From positions 26,680 through 90,679 of the forward strand of contig WTFV01000126.1 of the NCBI GenBank assembly GCA_011523845.1: a stretch of 64,000 nucleotides of DNA, given 5' to 3'. The notes below the pieces were generated by a model. The model saw only the letters and a program-made list of their open reading frames with translations. It searched no databases and had not been told where the DNA came from. This stretch comes from Acidobacteriota bacterium (GTDB taxonomy: Bacteria > Acidobacteriota > Vicinamibacteria > Vicinamibacterales > UBA8438). Of the stretch, positions 47,900 to 56,712 are shown in pieces. Positions within the stretch are counted from its first letter, which is position 1; each line of letters starts with the position of its first letter. Made by a program: the position numbers and the translations under genes.

Positions 47900-48385
47900 C
47901 TACTCGGCGAACCGGAGCGGGACGTAGCCGCGGTCGGCAGTCCATTGCACCCGGCCCACCGCCGTCGGCGCGCCGGGACGATGGAAGTAGACGAGCGCTT
48001 CGAGAAGCCGGGCCGCGGCCGGGGTCACCACCTCGCGGGCGATGGCGGCCATCTCGTCCAATCGCTCCGTCTCGACGGTCACCAGCAGCACGCCCGAGAC
48101 CGAATTGACGCCGACGACGCGCCAGCCGGCGCCGGCCATCGCGGGCTGACCCGGACGCCGGCCGGCGGCGGGGGGCGCGGGGGGCTGCAACCCGCCGGCG
48201 CGCGGCAGTGTAGGACCGTCCACCGGCGGCGGGTCCACGTCGATTGAGCGCAGCTCCACCGCGAGGGCGGCGAGTCCGGCGAGAACGGCGCCGCCGGCGA
48301 TGCCGGCGACGACCCGCGCCCGTCGGCGCGGGCGGCCGGACCGTGGGTCGGCGGGCGGCCGACTCGAGTGCGCGGCGGCGTTCAT
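47900..48385 (-). CDS. membrane-anchored protein of unknown function
   Basis: A 161-residue protein with a basic N-terminus (RSGRPRRRARVVA), one membrane helix (GIAGGAVLAGLAALAVELRS), a proline-rich stretch (VDGPTLPRAGGLQPPAPPAA) and a small C-terminal domain (WRVVGVNSVSGVLLVTVETE, ALVYFHRPGAPTAVGRVQWT). No family recognised. The ATG at 48385 is chosen because it starts just before the basic region; ATG at 48421 is possible. It is divergent from the peroxiredoxin gene. Confidence 0.55.
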   Translation of the reverse strand: MNAAAHSSRPPADPRSGRPRRRARVVAGIAGGAVLAGLAALAVELRSIDVDPPPVDGPTLPRAGGLQPPAPPAAGRRPGQPAMAGAGWRVVGVNSVSGVLLVTVETERLDEMAAIAREVVTPAAARLLEALVYFHRPGAPTAVGRVQWTADRGYVPLRFAE

Positions 48386-48589
48386 CGGGGGACCCCCCGG
48401 CAACGCGCGACGAGTGAGCATATCGGGGATGGCTGACCGAGGAGCAACGCAGTCCGGGCAGGATGCATCGCCGCTCGAATGCGGCGGGGCTCCCGCCGCG
48501 GGCTGATATGCTCTGTGACGCAGGAGTTCGAGGAGCGGACGCACGCGCGGAATGACCCGTGCGTGCGCCAGCCAAGGAGTTCAGACAGC

Positions 48590-49120
48590 ATGAGACGACT
48601 GTGCATTCCGATTGTCGCCCTGGCCGTCACCGCGCTCGGCGCGGCCGGCGCGGCGGCTGCCGAGCTGGAGGTCGGCGACGTCGCGCCGGCATTCGAGCTG
48701 CCGGGCAGCGACGGAAACACCCACACCCTGGCCCAGTACGAGGGCAGGACGGTGGTGCTGGCGTGGTTCCTCAAGGCCTTCACCGGCGGTTGAACGGCCG
48801 AGTGCGAGTCGCTGCGTGATTCCAGCGACCAACTGAACGAGTTCGACATTCAGTACTTCATGATCAGCGTCGACGACGCCGAGACCAACCGGCGGTTCGC
48901 CGAGTCGCTCGACGCGAATTTTCCCATCCTGAGCGATCCCGGCCGGGGCGTCGCCGAAGCGTACGGCGTGCTGAACGCGGCGTGGTCGCTGCCCAACCGG
49001 TGGACCTTCATCATCGGCCCCGACGGGAAGATCCTCATGATCGACAAGCAGGTGAGCATGTCGCGGGCCGGACGGGAGCTCGTCGCCAATCTCACCGAGC
49101 TGGGGGTGCCGCGGAAGTAG
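48590..49120 (+). CDS. peroxiredoxin with in-frame TGA at the peroxidatic cysteine, probable selenoprotein
   Basis: A 176-codon peroxiredoxin of the AhpC/TSA (BCP-like) class with a signal peptide (CIPIVALAVTALGAAGAAAA). The thioredoxin fold starts at LEVGDVAPAFELPGSDGN; the active-site loop reads LAWFLKAFTGG, then TGA (48791-48793, residue 68), then TAECESLRDSSDQLNEFD. Cysteine-containing homologues have FTGGC(T)xxC here, so TGA falls exactly on the peroxidatic residue. The frame continues cleanly through YFMISVDDAETNRRF, NFPILSDPGRGVAEAYGVLN and WTFIIGPDGKILMID to a normal end. A perfect 7-bp hairpin follows at 48808-48829. I infer selenocysteine insertion; a point mutation or sequencing error is the alternative. 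AAGGAG precedes the ATG. Confidence 0.85.
48808..48829 (+). promoter_or_regulatory. candidate bacterial SECIS hairpin
   Basis: GTCGCTG (48808-48814) pairs perfectly with CAGCGAC (48823-48829), closing an 8-nt loop CGTGATTC that contains a GT. The stem begins 15 nt and the loop 22 nt after the TGA, within the range expected for SelB-dependent elements inside bacterial coding regions. Confidence 0.7.
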
Positions 49121-49220
49121 GCCGCTCGGGCGGCAACGGCGCATGGGACGTACCGGGGCGGTGGACGACGCGGCGCGCCGCGTCGTCCGCCGTCTCCCTG
49201 CCGGGGACGGCGGACGGCCG

Positions 49221-49295
49221 GGACTCTGCGTCGCAGGGCTGCCGAGTAGACGCAGGCAGCGTTGGAGTCTGCGTCGCAGAACCGCGCAGGCGCCG
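49221..49295. repeat. repeat-rich patch with CTGCGTCGCAG units
   Basis: ACTCTGCGTCGCAG and AGTCTGCGTCGCAGAAC occur about 45 nt apart with a further AGACGCAG between them. The words are shared with the dispersed hairpin family. It lies just after the stop of the convergent tatA gene. Confidence 0.45.
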
Positions 49296-49307
49296 CTGAA
49301 GCCGGCT

Positions 49308-49502
49308 CTAGTTGGACTCGGAGCTCTCCGACTTCTCGTCGACGCGCATCTCGTCCTTGAATCCCCGGATCGCCTGACCGAGTCCCTTGCCGAGGCCGGA
49401 CAGTCGGTTGGCGCCGAAGATGAAGATCACGATGACGAGAATGATCACCAGCTCCAGCGGGCCGACCGGTCCAATCAGCGCGAGCATCAGTTCAGAGTGC
49501 AT
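49308..49502 (-). CDS. tatA: twin-arginine translocase subunit TatA/TatE
   Basis: A 64-residue protein with one membrane helix (LELVIILVIVIFIFGANRL), the following amphipathic helix (GLGKGLGQAIRGFKDEMR) that starts after the conserved SGLGKGLG, and a charged tail. This is the pore-forming subunit that exports folded, often cofactor-bound proteins such as the Tat-signal DUF1552 protein at 58967. TACAAT lies 27 nt before the ATG with AGAGAGG as ribosome binding site, a conventional arrangement. No tatBC genes are present here. Confidence 0.9.
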   Translation of the reverse strand: MHSELMLALIGPVGPLELVIILVIVIFIFGANRLSGLGKGLGQAIRGFKDEMRVDEKSESSESN

Positions 49503-49604
49503 CGTATGACCTCTCTATACGTTCCCCGATTGTAGATCGATTCCGTCCTCGGTCCACCGCACGCCGGCCGGACCCGGACGCCGGCCGACCTTTCATGTTA
49601 CGTT

Positions 49605-51131
49605 ATGCGGCCGATGACAGACACGCCCGGTTCCGACGTACAGGCGGTCCAGGAGGCCCAGGCCCGGTTCGACGAGATGCGCCGGCGGGTCGGTCTGCTT
49701 CTCGGCCCGGCCCTGTTCCTGCTCGTGCTGGTACTTCCGTTCGACAGCCTGACCCCGGAGGGGCACCGGCTGGCCGCGGTCATGGCGCTGGTCATCGTCT
49801 TCTGGACCACCGAGGCGCTGCCGCTGGCGGTCACCGCGCTGCTCGGCCCCGCGCTGGCCGTCATGCTGCGGGTGGCCCCGGTGCGCGAGGTGCTGGCCCC
49901 GTTCGCCAATCCGCTGATCTTTCTCTTCATCGGGAGCTTCATCCTGGCGCAGGGGCTGTTCGTGCACCGGGTGAACGAGCGCATCGCCTACGGGGTCCTG
50001 TCGTGGCGCTTCATCGGCGCCCGCCCGACCCGCATCCTCGTGGCCTACGGCGCGCTCGCCGCGTTTCTCTCGGCCTGGATGAGCAACACCGCCACGACCG
50101 CCATGCTCGTGCCGATCGGCGTGTCGCTCGTCGTCTTCATGGAATCCGAGGGGAAGCTGCCGAAGCACTACGGCACGGCGCTCATGCTGATGACCGCCTA
50201 CGGCTGCTCCATCGGCGGCATGGCGACGCCGGTCGGAACGCCGCCGAACATCATCGCCATCGGGTTCATCGGCGAGCAGCTCGGCGTCCGGATCTCGTTC
50301 GTCGAGTGGATGCTGCTGGCCGTGCCGGTCACCGTCATCTTCATGGCCATCGTCTTCGTCTACCTGAACTGGGTCGGCCGCACCGGCGTCACGGAGATTC
50401 CCGGGGCGGAGGCGATCATCGCGGAGCGGCAGCGCGCGCTCGGTCCCTGGAAACCGGGAGAGCGGAACGCCGTGATCGCGTTCGGCGTGACCGTCCTGCT
50501 CTGGATCGGTCCCGGCCTGCTGCCGTTGCTCCTCGGTCGCGAGCACCCGTTCGCGGTGGCCGTTCTCTCCAGCGTGCCGGAGTCGGTGGCCGCGCTGACC
50601 GGCGCCATCCTGCTCTTCCTGCTGCCGGTGAGCAGTACGGAGCGCTCGACCCTCACCTGGAAGCAGGCGGCGCAGATCGACTGGGGCACGATCCTGCTCT
50701 TCGGCGGCGGCCTTTCGCTCGGGACGCTTTCCGGCGCCACGGGGCTTGCGCAGGTGATCGGCGAGGGAATCACCGGGCTCGTGCCGTCGAACGGCGTCGT
50801 GCCGATCACGTTCGCCGCCACGCTCTTCACCGTGGTGCTGTCGAACACGATGTCCAACACCGCCGCCGCCAACATCGCCGTGCCCATCGTGATCTCCATC
50901 GCGGTGGCGGCCGGCGTCGACCCGATCACACCCGCCGTCGCGGCGGCGCTCGGCGCGTCGGTGGCCGTCGTGCTGCCGGTGTCGACCCCTCCGAACGCCA
51001 TCGTCTACGCGTCCGGTCGCATACCCATCACCCGCATGATCAAGTACGGGCTGCTGATGGGATTCCTGGCCATCGCCCTGGTGCCGATCGTGACGCTGGC
51101 GATGATGAGCCTGGTGGGCCTCGGGGGCTGA
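49605..51131 (+). CDS. SLC13/DASS-family anion permease
   Basis: A 508-residue inner-membrane transporter of the divalent anion:sodium symporter family, which moves dicarboxylates, sulphate or related anions. Both signature repeats are present: LSAWMSNTATTAMLVPIG near residue 147 and VLSNTMSNTAAANIAVPIV near 412, each followed by a conserved Pro-rich part (GMATPVGTPPNIIAIG near 206, VVLPVSTPPNAIVYASGRIP near 457). About 12 membrane segments are evident. The N-terminus has a short cytoplasmic helix (VQAVQEAQARFDEMRR). ATG at 49614 is an alternative start. The substrate is unassigned; it could import oxidised products made in the periplasm. Confidence 0.9.
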   Translation: MRPMTDTPGSDVQAVQEAQARFDEMRRRVGLLLGPALFLLVLVLPFDSLTPEGHRLAAVMALVIVFWTTEALPLAVTALLGPALAVMLRVAPVREVLAPFANPLIFLFIGSFILAQGLFVHRVNERIAYGVLSWRFIGARPTRILVAYGALAAFLSAWMSNTATTAMLVPIGVSLVVFMESEGKLPKHYGTALMLMTAYGCSIGGMATPVGTPPNIIAIGFIGEQLGVRISFVEWMLLAVPVTVIFMAIVFVYLNWVGRTGVTEIPGAEAIIAERQRALGPWKPGERNAVIAFGVTVLLWIGPGLLPLLLGREHPFAVAVLSSVPESVAALTGAILLFLLPVSSTERSTLTWKQAAQIDWGTILLFGGGLSLGTLSGATGLAQVIGEGITGLVPSNGVVPITFAATLFTVVLSNTMSNTAAANIAVPIVISIAVAAGVDPITPAVAAALGASVAVVLPVSTPPNAIVYASGRIPITRMIKYGLLMGFLAIALVPIVTLAMMSLVGLGG

Positions 51132-51435
51132 TGGCGCGCGGCCAGGTTGCCGAGCGAGGATGGCGAGCCGCTCGGATTGCCGGCGGGGCACCGCGAGCAC
51201 CCAGATGGCCGGGGATGATCGTGCGGGCGCACACGCTTGCGCGATCCGGCCGCCGGGTCCTATCGTGCACAGTATCGATAGCGACCCGCCACGTCCGTCC
51301 GGACGGCGACGGGACGAAGACGTCGCCGGGTCGTATCGTGCACGGTATCGACAGCGACGGGATCCGTGCGGCAGAACGGCGCGATTTTCCGCTACGGACT
51401 CCGAGGACAGGCCCGCTTTACCACGGGAGGCAGAC
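51132..51435. other. 304-nt intergenic region with paired repeats
   Basis: Between the SLC13 permease and a secreted-protein gene on the same strand. It holds the repeat pair at 51252-51358 and the ribosome binding site GGGAGG before 51436. I see no gene in it. Confidence 0.5.
51252..51358. repeat. pair of 34-nt direct repeats, 73 nt apart
   Basis: Segments 51252-51285 and 51325-51358 match at 31 of 34 positions (GCCGGGTC.TATCGTGCAC.GTATCGA.AGCGAC). The first copy also contains CTATCG/CGATAG arms. Confidence 0.7.
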
Positions 51436-52476
51436 ATGAGCAGGCAGTGCGTGGCGGGATGCGTGGCGGTGGCGGCGCTGATGGCGGTGCCCACGATGGC
51501 GGCGGCCCAGGCGCCGGAAGGTTGGGAGGTCCCGCGCCTGGCGGATGGGCGCCCCGATCTGCAGGGGGTCTGGGCGAGCGACTCGGCAACGCCGCTGCAG
51601 CGGCCCGAGGAGCTGGGCGACCGCGAGTTCCTCACCGACGAGGAGGTCGCGGCGCTGGCCGCCCACGCCAGCGAGTACTCCGCAGTCGGGGGCGACGCCG
51701 TCTTTGGGGAGACGCCGTTCCGGCGGGCGTTGGCCGCCCTGGCGGAACGGGCGGACGGCGGGCAGGGCGAGGCAGCGCCGCCGCGGCGATCCACCTTCAG
51801 CTACAACCAGTTCTGGATGAGCGGCCGCTGGTTCGAGAACCGGACGTCGCTGATCGTGGATCCCCCGAACGGGCGCCTGCCGGCCAGGACCCCGGAGGCG
51901 GAGGAGCGCGCGGAACGGCAGCGGGCCGAGCGCAACTCGCCGCTGCCCGAGCGGCCGACGCTGGCCGACGAGATAGTGCGGATCGATCCGAACATCCGCT
52001 GTCTCGGCGGCGGCGTGCTGCTGAGCGGACGCGGCTACAACAGCACCTACCAGATCTTCCAGACGCCCACGCAGCTCGCCATCCTGAAGGAGATGTACCA
52101 CGAGACGCGCATGATCCCGATCGGCGATGCCGTGCCCACCCGGCTCGGGCCGCCGAGCGCCGCGGGATCCTCGTGGGGACGCTGGGAGGGCGACACGCTG
52201 GTGGTCGAGACCACCAACCTCTCGCGGGGGGCGAGCGGCTCGACGACCGACGTGCGCGTGACGGAGCGCTTCACGCGCGTGGGTCCGGAGCTGCTGCAGT
52301 ACGAATACACCCTGGATGACCCGGCCACGTGGACCGAGCCGTGGACCGCGCGCATCTTCATGCGGCCGTCCCCGGGCACCGGGGTCGTCTACGAGTTCGC
52401 CTGCCACGAGGGGAACTACGCGATCGAGCACGCGCTGCGCAACGCGCGGTTCCTGGAGGCCCAGGAGGGGCAGTAG
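51436..52476 (+). CDS. secreted protein of a conserved uncharacterised family
   Basis: A 346-residue exported protein (signal CVAGCVAVAALMAVPTMAAA-Q). It follows the layout of a large family of unknown function abundant in Acidobacteria and Proteobacteria: LADGRPDLQGVWASDSATPL at the mature start, NRTSLIVDPPNGRLPARTPE near 137, LKEMYHETRMIPIGDA near 217, SWGRWEGDTLVVETTNLSRG near 247, and ERFTRVGPELLQYEYTLDDP then EFACHEGNYAIEHAL at the end. No catalytic motif is known. It is convergent with the CocE-type hydrolase gene. GGGAGG precedes the start. Confidence 0.75.
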   Translation: MSRQCVAGCVAVAALMAVPTMAAAQAPEGWEVPRLADGRPDLQGVWASDSATPLQRPEELGDREFLTDEEVAALAAHASEYSAVGGDAVFGETPFRRALAALAERADGGQGEAAPPRRSTFSYNQFWMSGRWFENRTSLIVDPPNGRLPARTPEAEERAERQRAERNSPLPERPTLADEIVRIDPNIRCLGGGVLLSGRGYNSTYQIFQTPTQLAILKEMYHETRMIPIGDAVPTRLGPPSAAGSSWGRWEGDTLVVETTNLSRGASGSTTDVRVTERFTRVGPELLQYEYTLDDPATWTEPWTARIFMRPSPGTGVVYEFACHEGNYAIEHALRNARFLEAQEGQ

Positions 52477-52649
52477 GGTCTGCCGGCGGGCGCCGACTTG
52501 ACGTCGACGCCCGCGGCGAGCAGCGTCCGCACCTAGGGTCCGCCGGCGGAGCGGCGTCGGGCGCCGACCCGCGGCTCCGGCTCGCCGCTTCACCGGATCC
52601 CGAGGGGCGCTTCCTGGTTCCGGCCGGCGCCAACGCGCCCGCGCGGGCG

Positions 52650-54590
52650 CTACGGCACCGGGACGACGGGCAGGACCACGTGCGACGGGCGGGCGGCCTC
52701 GTGGTGGATCGAGTTGTCCGCCCGGATCGCCCGCCGGTGCCGGCCGAGCGGCTCGCCGGTGTTCGGGTTGACGTCGAAGCGCGGGAAGTTGCTGCTCGAG
52801 ATGTCGATCCGGATCCGGTGGCCCGCCTGGAAACGGTTCGCCGTCGGGTACGGGTGGATCTCGAACGCGTGGATCTCGCCCGGCGTCATCAGCTCCGGCC
52901 GGCTGGGTGAGTTGCGGTACCGCGCCCGCAGGATGCCGTCGGTGACGTTCATGTCGAAGCCGGTGGGGAAGTCCCGGCTCGGCGGATGGACGTCGACCAG
53001 CTTGACCGTGAAGTCGGTGTCGACGGCGGTCGACGACGCGTACAGCGTGACCGAGATGGGGCCGATGACCTCCACCGGCTCTTCGAGCGGCTCGGTCTGG
53101 AAGACCACCACGTCCGGCCGCGTCTTCAGCGGCAGATAGGGCGGGCGCGAGCCGTAGAAGCCGTTCTCGGAGCCGCCCCGCAGGCCCCTGAACTCCCGTT
53201 CCCGCTGGTCGTAGGCGCCGCGCTTGAGCACCCCGGAGAACGAGCCGCCGATGGTCGGCACCGGGTGCGCCGGGTCGTAGGTGTAGGTGGTGGGCGGCGC
53301 GCCCGCCGCCGGCGGGGTCGTGCTCAGCGTGCCGTCCGCGTGGAAGTAGTAGCGGGTCGGCTCGGCCTCGGGCAGCGGCCACTGCTCGGCGTCGCGCCAG
53401 TACCCGCCGTGCCGCAGCCGGCCGTTCTCGTCCCTGCGCCCGTCGCCCGTGCCCATCACGAACAGGCGGATGGGCGGCCAGCCGTCGGCCTCGGTAGCTT
53501 GTCCCTTCAGATGGCGGTCGAACCACTGCAGGTGCAGCTCCGTGGCGAAGCCGGGCAGCGCCGCGTCCGGTCCGAGATCGACGTCGCCCGCGTAGGAGCG
53601 GGTGTTCCCGCCGTGCGTCCACGGCCCGACGAGCAGCCGTTGCGGCGCCGTCTTGACGGCCGACAGTCCCAGGAAGTTCTCGAACATGCTGCCGCAGTAG
53701 GGATCGTACCAGCCGGCGACGTGCAGCATCGGCACGTCCGCCGTGCGCCCGTAGTACCGGCGCCAGCTCACGCCGATGCGGTCCCAGTGCCGGAAGTCGG
53801 CGTCGGGGTCGTCGTCGTCCGCGCGCGTCAGTTGGGTGAGCACGTAGTCCTCGAACTCGGGCGCCGCGGCGAGGGGGCTGAGGCCCGGCCGCAGCGGCAT
53901 GGCCGCGAACCAGTCGGCCACCGCCTCCGCCTCGAACGTGGCCCGCACCACCGGGTCGGGCGAGACCCGGAGCTGGTCGAACGCCCAGCCGAGCTGCTGG
54001 CCCAGCTCGAAAGCGCCGTGGTTGCGGACCTTGTGCGCCCAGGGACGGGAGATGCCGCCCTGGTTGAGCAGCAGCGCCCGCAGGTGCGGCGGGTTCATCT
54101 TGGCCGCGTCCGCCTGCGTGTGCGCGCCGTAGGAGGTGCCGAACATGCCGACGTCGCCCGAGGCATAGGGGAGCGCGGCGGCCCACTCCACCGTGTCGTA
54201 GCCGTCCGGGGCGTCGTGGTCGTGGTACTTCGAGAACGTGCCCTCCGATCCGTACCGCCCGCGCATGTCCTGCAGCACGACCACGTAGCCGCGCTCGACG
54301 AAGTACAGGCTGCGCTCCACCAGCCCGCGACCCTGCTTGCCGTAGGGAGTGCGCTGCAGCAGAACCGGCAACGGCCCGGCGACCGGCACGCCGTCCCGCG
54401 CGGGCCGATACACGTCGGTGGCGAGACGGACGCCGTCGCGCATCGGCACCATGACGTCCTCGGTGAACAGGACCGCCTCGTACGGTGTGGGAACCTGTGC
54501 CGCCACGTCCGGGGCGAGCGTTGCCGCCGCGCCGACAGAAAGGAGCGGCAGCAAGGCGGCGATGGCCAGCCGGGTGTCTCTTGTCTGCAT
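52650..54590 (-). CDS. secreted CocE/NonD-family serine hydrolase
   Basis: A 646-residue alpha/beta hydrolase of the X-Pro dipeptidyl-peptidase/cocaine esterase type with a signal peptide (LAIAALLPLLSVGAAATLAP). The nucleophile elbow GMFGTSYGAHTQADAAK lies near residue 155, the catalytic Asp in VAGWYDPYCGSM near 292, and His in VGPWTHGGNTRS near 325. After the hydrolase domain comes the beta jelly-roll (PEVVVFQTEPLEE-like: VVVFQTEPLEEPVEVIGPIS near 490; HRIRIDISSSNFPRFDVNPN near 600). It should cleave an ester or amide bond in the periplasm. ATG at 54590 begins the signal peptide. Confidence 0.88.
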   Translation of the reverse strand: MQTRDTRLAIAALLPLLSVGAAATLAPDVAAQVPTPYEAVLFTEDVMVPMRDGVRLATDVYRPARDGVPVAGPLPVLLQRTPYGKQGRGLVERSLYFVERGYVVVLQDMRGRYGSEGTFSKYHDHDAPDGYDTVEWAAALPYASGDVGMFGTSYGAHTQADAAKMNPPHLRALLLNQGGISRPWAHKVRNHGAFELGQQLGWAFDQLRVSPDPVVRATFEAEAVADWFAAMPLRPGLSPLAAAPEFEDYVLTQLTRADDDDPDADFRHWDRIGVSWRRYYGRTADVPMLHVAGWYDPYCGSMFENFLGLSAVKTAPQRLLVGPWTHGGNTRSYAGDVDLGPDAALPGFATELHLQWFDRHLKGQATEADGWPPIRLFVMGTGDGRRDENGRLRHGGYWRDAEQWPLPEAEPTRYYFHADGTLSTTPPAAGAPPTTYTYDPAHPVPTIGGSFSGVLKRGAYDQREREFRGLRGGSENGFYGSRPPYLPLKTRPDVVVFQTEPLEEPVEVIGPISVTLYASSTAVDTDFTVKLVDVHPPSRDFPTGFDMNVTDGILRARYRNSPSRPELMTPGEIHAFEIHPYPTANRFQAGHRIRIDISSSNFPRFDVNPNTGEPLGRHRRAIRADNSIHHEAARPSHVVLPVVPVP

Positions 54591-54703
54591 CACTCGGCTC
54601 CTGTGGCGACCCTCGACGGTAATGGGCACGGTTCTACACGACGAGTCCCGACACTTCCGGAAGGTGCCGGTTGTTGCTGGTGAGACGGAATCGGAGGACC
54701 TGG

Positions 54704-54961
54704 CTAACCGCCGTGGCCGGGATTGCCGTAGTGCCGGATGAGAATACCCTTGAGCATCCCCATATCCTCACGGAGTACCCCCACATCCTCACGGAGACGG
54801 TCAATCTTCCCCTCGACCCGGTCGATGCGTTGCCCCAGATTCTTGTGTGCGTCGTCGTTCTGCTTGATCTCCCGCCGCAGGAACCAGACCAGCAGGCCGA
54901 GCAGCAGCGCGATGACGCTGCCCAGGCCGGTCGTGACGAGCGAGAATGCCTCCGGGGTCAC
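54704..54961 (-). CDS. small membrane protein with coiled-coil tail
   Basis: An 85-residue protein: one membrane helix (LVTTGLGSVIALLLGLLVWF) then a charged coiled coil (HKNLGQRIDRVEGKIDRLRE, DVGVLREDMGMLKG) made of heptads, with a 24-nt near-repeat in the DNA encoding REDVGVLREDMG. The start is GTG at 54961; TACGAT lies 6 nt before it with no ribosome binding site, suggesting a leaderless message. It resembles, in layout only, the longer protein at 62252. Function unknown; possibly an oligomeric envelope organiser. Confidence 0.6.
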   Translation of the reverse strand: MTPEAFSLVTTGLGSVIALLLGLLVWFLRREIKQNDDAHKNLGQRIDRVEGKIDRLREDVGVLREDMGMLKGILIRHYGNPGHGG

Positions 54962-54991
54962 GAATTCATCGTAGCACGGCAGCCGGGACCG

Positions 54992-56428
54992 CTACCGGGC
55001 TCCCGGGCCCGGCCGCTTGTAGACCCGGCCGTCCCTGACGACCGCCACGACGTTGCGCAGGTCCCGCATGCTCAGCAGCGGGTTGCCGTCGACGACGATG
55101 ACGTCGGCCCGCTTGCCGGGGGTCAGGCTGCCGATCTCGTCGCCCAGGCCGAGATACTCCGCGTTGCGGCGGGTGGCGGTGACCAGCACCTCCATCGGCT
55201 CGAAGCCGAAGCGGACCATCAGGTCCATCTCCTGCCAGGTGGCGTCGGTGTGGAAGTTGAGCGGCGTGCCGGCGTCGGTGCCCACCAGCACCCGCACGCC
55301 CGCGTCCCGCAACTGCCGGAGCTTCGCGCGCAGTGCTCGGAACCGGCTTACGCGCAACCCGCCTCCGAAGTAGCCGAAGCGCCGCGGGTTCTCGATGGAG
55401 CTGCGGATGTCCGCCCACAGGTCGGGCGGCGTCAGGGCGCGCGCCCGCGGGTTGTCGCGCCGGTCGGGCCACTCTGCTGTCAGGCCCTGCGCCAGCGTCT
55501 GGATCATTGTCGGCACCACCCAGGTCCGCCGGTCCAGCAGGCCCTGGATGACGTCGGGATGGATGATCGGGCTGTCTCCGGCGGACAGGGAAAGGTGCTC
55601 GATGCCGTCCTGGCCGGACCGGATCCGCATCAGCAGATCGTCGCGGTCGCCCACGTGTCCGGTGACCCGCAGGCCGTTCCGGTCGGCCTCGGCGGCAATC
55701 GCCCGCAACTGGGCCTCGGTGAGCCCCGTGTGGACCTTGAGGATGCCGGCCCCCTGGGCGATGGCGGTGCGCGCCGCGGCGCGGGCCTCCTCGACGGTGC
55801 GCACGTTGACGGTGTGCGTCCGGCGGTGGTGGCGCTGGACCTCCTCATCCGTCCAGTGCGTGATCCAGCCCATGCTGGCGACGATGCGGGGGCCCGGGAT
55901 CGCGCCGCTCTCCACCCGCTCCTTCGTCGCGATGAGCGCGTCCGGGTTGCCCGCGAGATCGACCGCCGTGGTCACGCCGCTCATCAGGAGCTGGCGCGCG
56001 GACACCTCCATGATCGCCGGGTAGTTCGGACGATGCGAGCCGTGCCAGTGCTGGTAGTCCGAGTGTCCGAGGATGTCCAGATGCACGTGGACGTCGATGA
56101 GCCCCGGCATGATGGTCATCCCGGTGGCGTCGATGACCTCGGCGCCGTCGGGGACGGCCAGCGTTTCCCGGCTGCCGGCGGCGACGATGCGGTCGCCGTC
56201 GACCAGCACGATGCCGCCGGGCAGGGGAGCGCCCTCGTGCCCGTCGATGAGCAGGCCGCCGACGATGGCCAGCGTCGCGCTCTCGGGCTGTGCGTCGCGT
56301 TGGCCGTCGAACGGCTGCGCCAGGACGGGTGTCGTGCCCGCGAGGGACAGGACGACCGCGGCGCTGCACAACGCCGGAATGGCTGCCGCCGAGAGCCGCA
56401 TGCGCCGGGGGCTCCTTGTCGGGACCAT
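54992..56428 (-). CDS. secreted amidohydrolase-family metal enzyme
   Basis: A 478-residue exported hydrolase of the amidohydrolase superfamily (imidazolonepropionase-like branch). The signal peptide is AAIPALCSAAVVLSLAGTTP. The metal site begins with MPGLIDVHVHLDILGH near residue 113; GILKVHTGLTE near 230 supplies the Lys position, VTGHVGDRDDL near 252 and GIEHLSLSAGDS near 272 the next His residues, and RVLVGTDAGTPLNFHTDATW near 389 the Asp. SLTPGKRADVIVVDGNPLLS near 450 is the family's closing signature. The substrate may be a cyclic amide, dipeptide or organophosphate-like ester. ATG at 56401 is an alternative start. Confidence 0.88.
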   Translation of the reverse strand: MVPTRSPRRMRLSAAAIPALCSAAVVLSLAGTTPVLAQPFDGQRDAQPESATLAIVGGLLIDGHEGAPLPGGIVLVDGDRIVAAGSRETLAVPDGAEVIDATGMTIMPGLIDVHVHLDILGHSDYQHWHGSHRPNYPAIMEVSARQLLMSGVTTAVDLAGNPDALIATKERVESGAIPGPRIVASMGWITHWTDEEVQRHHRRTHTVNVRTVEEARAAARTAIAQGAGILKVHTGLTEAQLRAIAAEADRNGLRVTGHVGDRDDLLMRIRSGQDGIEHLSLSAGDSPIIHPDVIQGLLDRRTWVVPTMIQTLAQGLTAEWPDRRDNPRARALTPPDLWADIRSSIENPRRFGYFGGGLRVSRFRALRAKLRQLRDAGVRVLVGTDAGTPLNFHTDATWQEMDLMVRFGFEPMEVLVTATRRNAEYLGLGDEIGSLTPGKRADVIVVDGNPLLSMRDLRNVVAVVRDGRVYKRPGPGAR

Positions 56429-56479
56429 GGGCGACCTCCAGAATCTCACCTTCCGAACCACCGTCCGAATCCGGCCCGT

Positions 56480-56673
56480 GAATCGTCGCCTGCGGCTCCG
56501 ATTTTCCGCCCGGCCGGGCTTGCCCCGGATCGTGCGCCGTTCTGCGGCCAGACTCCCAACCGCCCGGATCTCTGCCGGCGGAAACCGCGCCCGCAAATCG
56601 TCGCCTGCGGCTCCGATTCCCGCCCAACGGACCTGGTCGGGATCCTGCGTCGCGCTACGGCGCAGGATCCCGG
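56480..56673. repeat. two-unit hairpin repeat between two minus-strand genes
   Basis: Two copies of the header AATCGTCGCCTGCGGCTCCGATT about 114 nt apart, each followed by a hairpin. In unit 2, GGGATCCTGC (56639-56648) pairs perfectly with GCAGGATCCC (56662-56671). Compared with 5758 both arms have changed together, so pairing is preserved. Confidence 0.75.
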
Positions 56674-56712
56674 CGCCCGGAGCTCCCCATGGAAACGACC
56701 GCCGCCCGGTGC

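Noticed and set aside
48590..49120. Reading the peroxiredoxin as two separate genes or a simple pseudogene
   Set aside because: The only break is TGA at the catalytic position, coding quality is unchanged after it, and a hairpin sits where a SECIS belongs.
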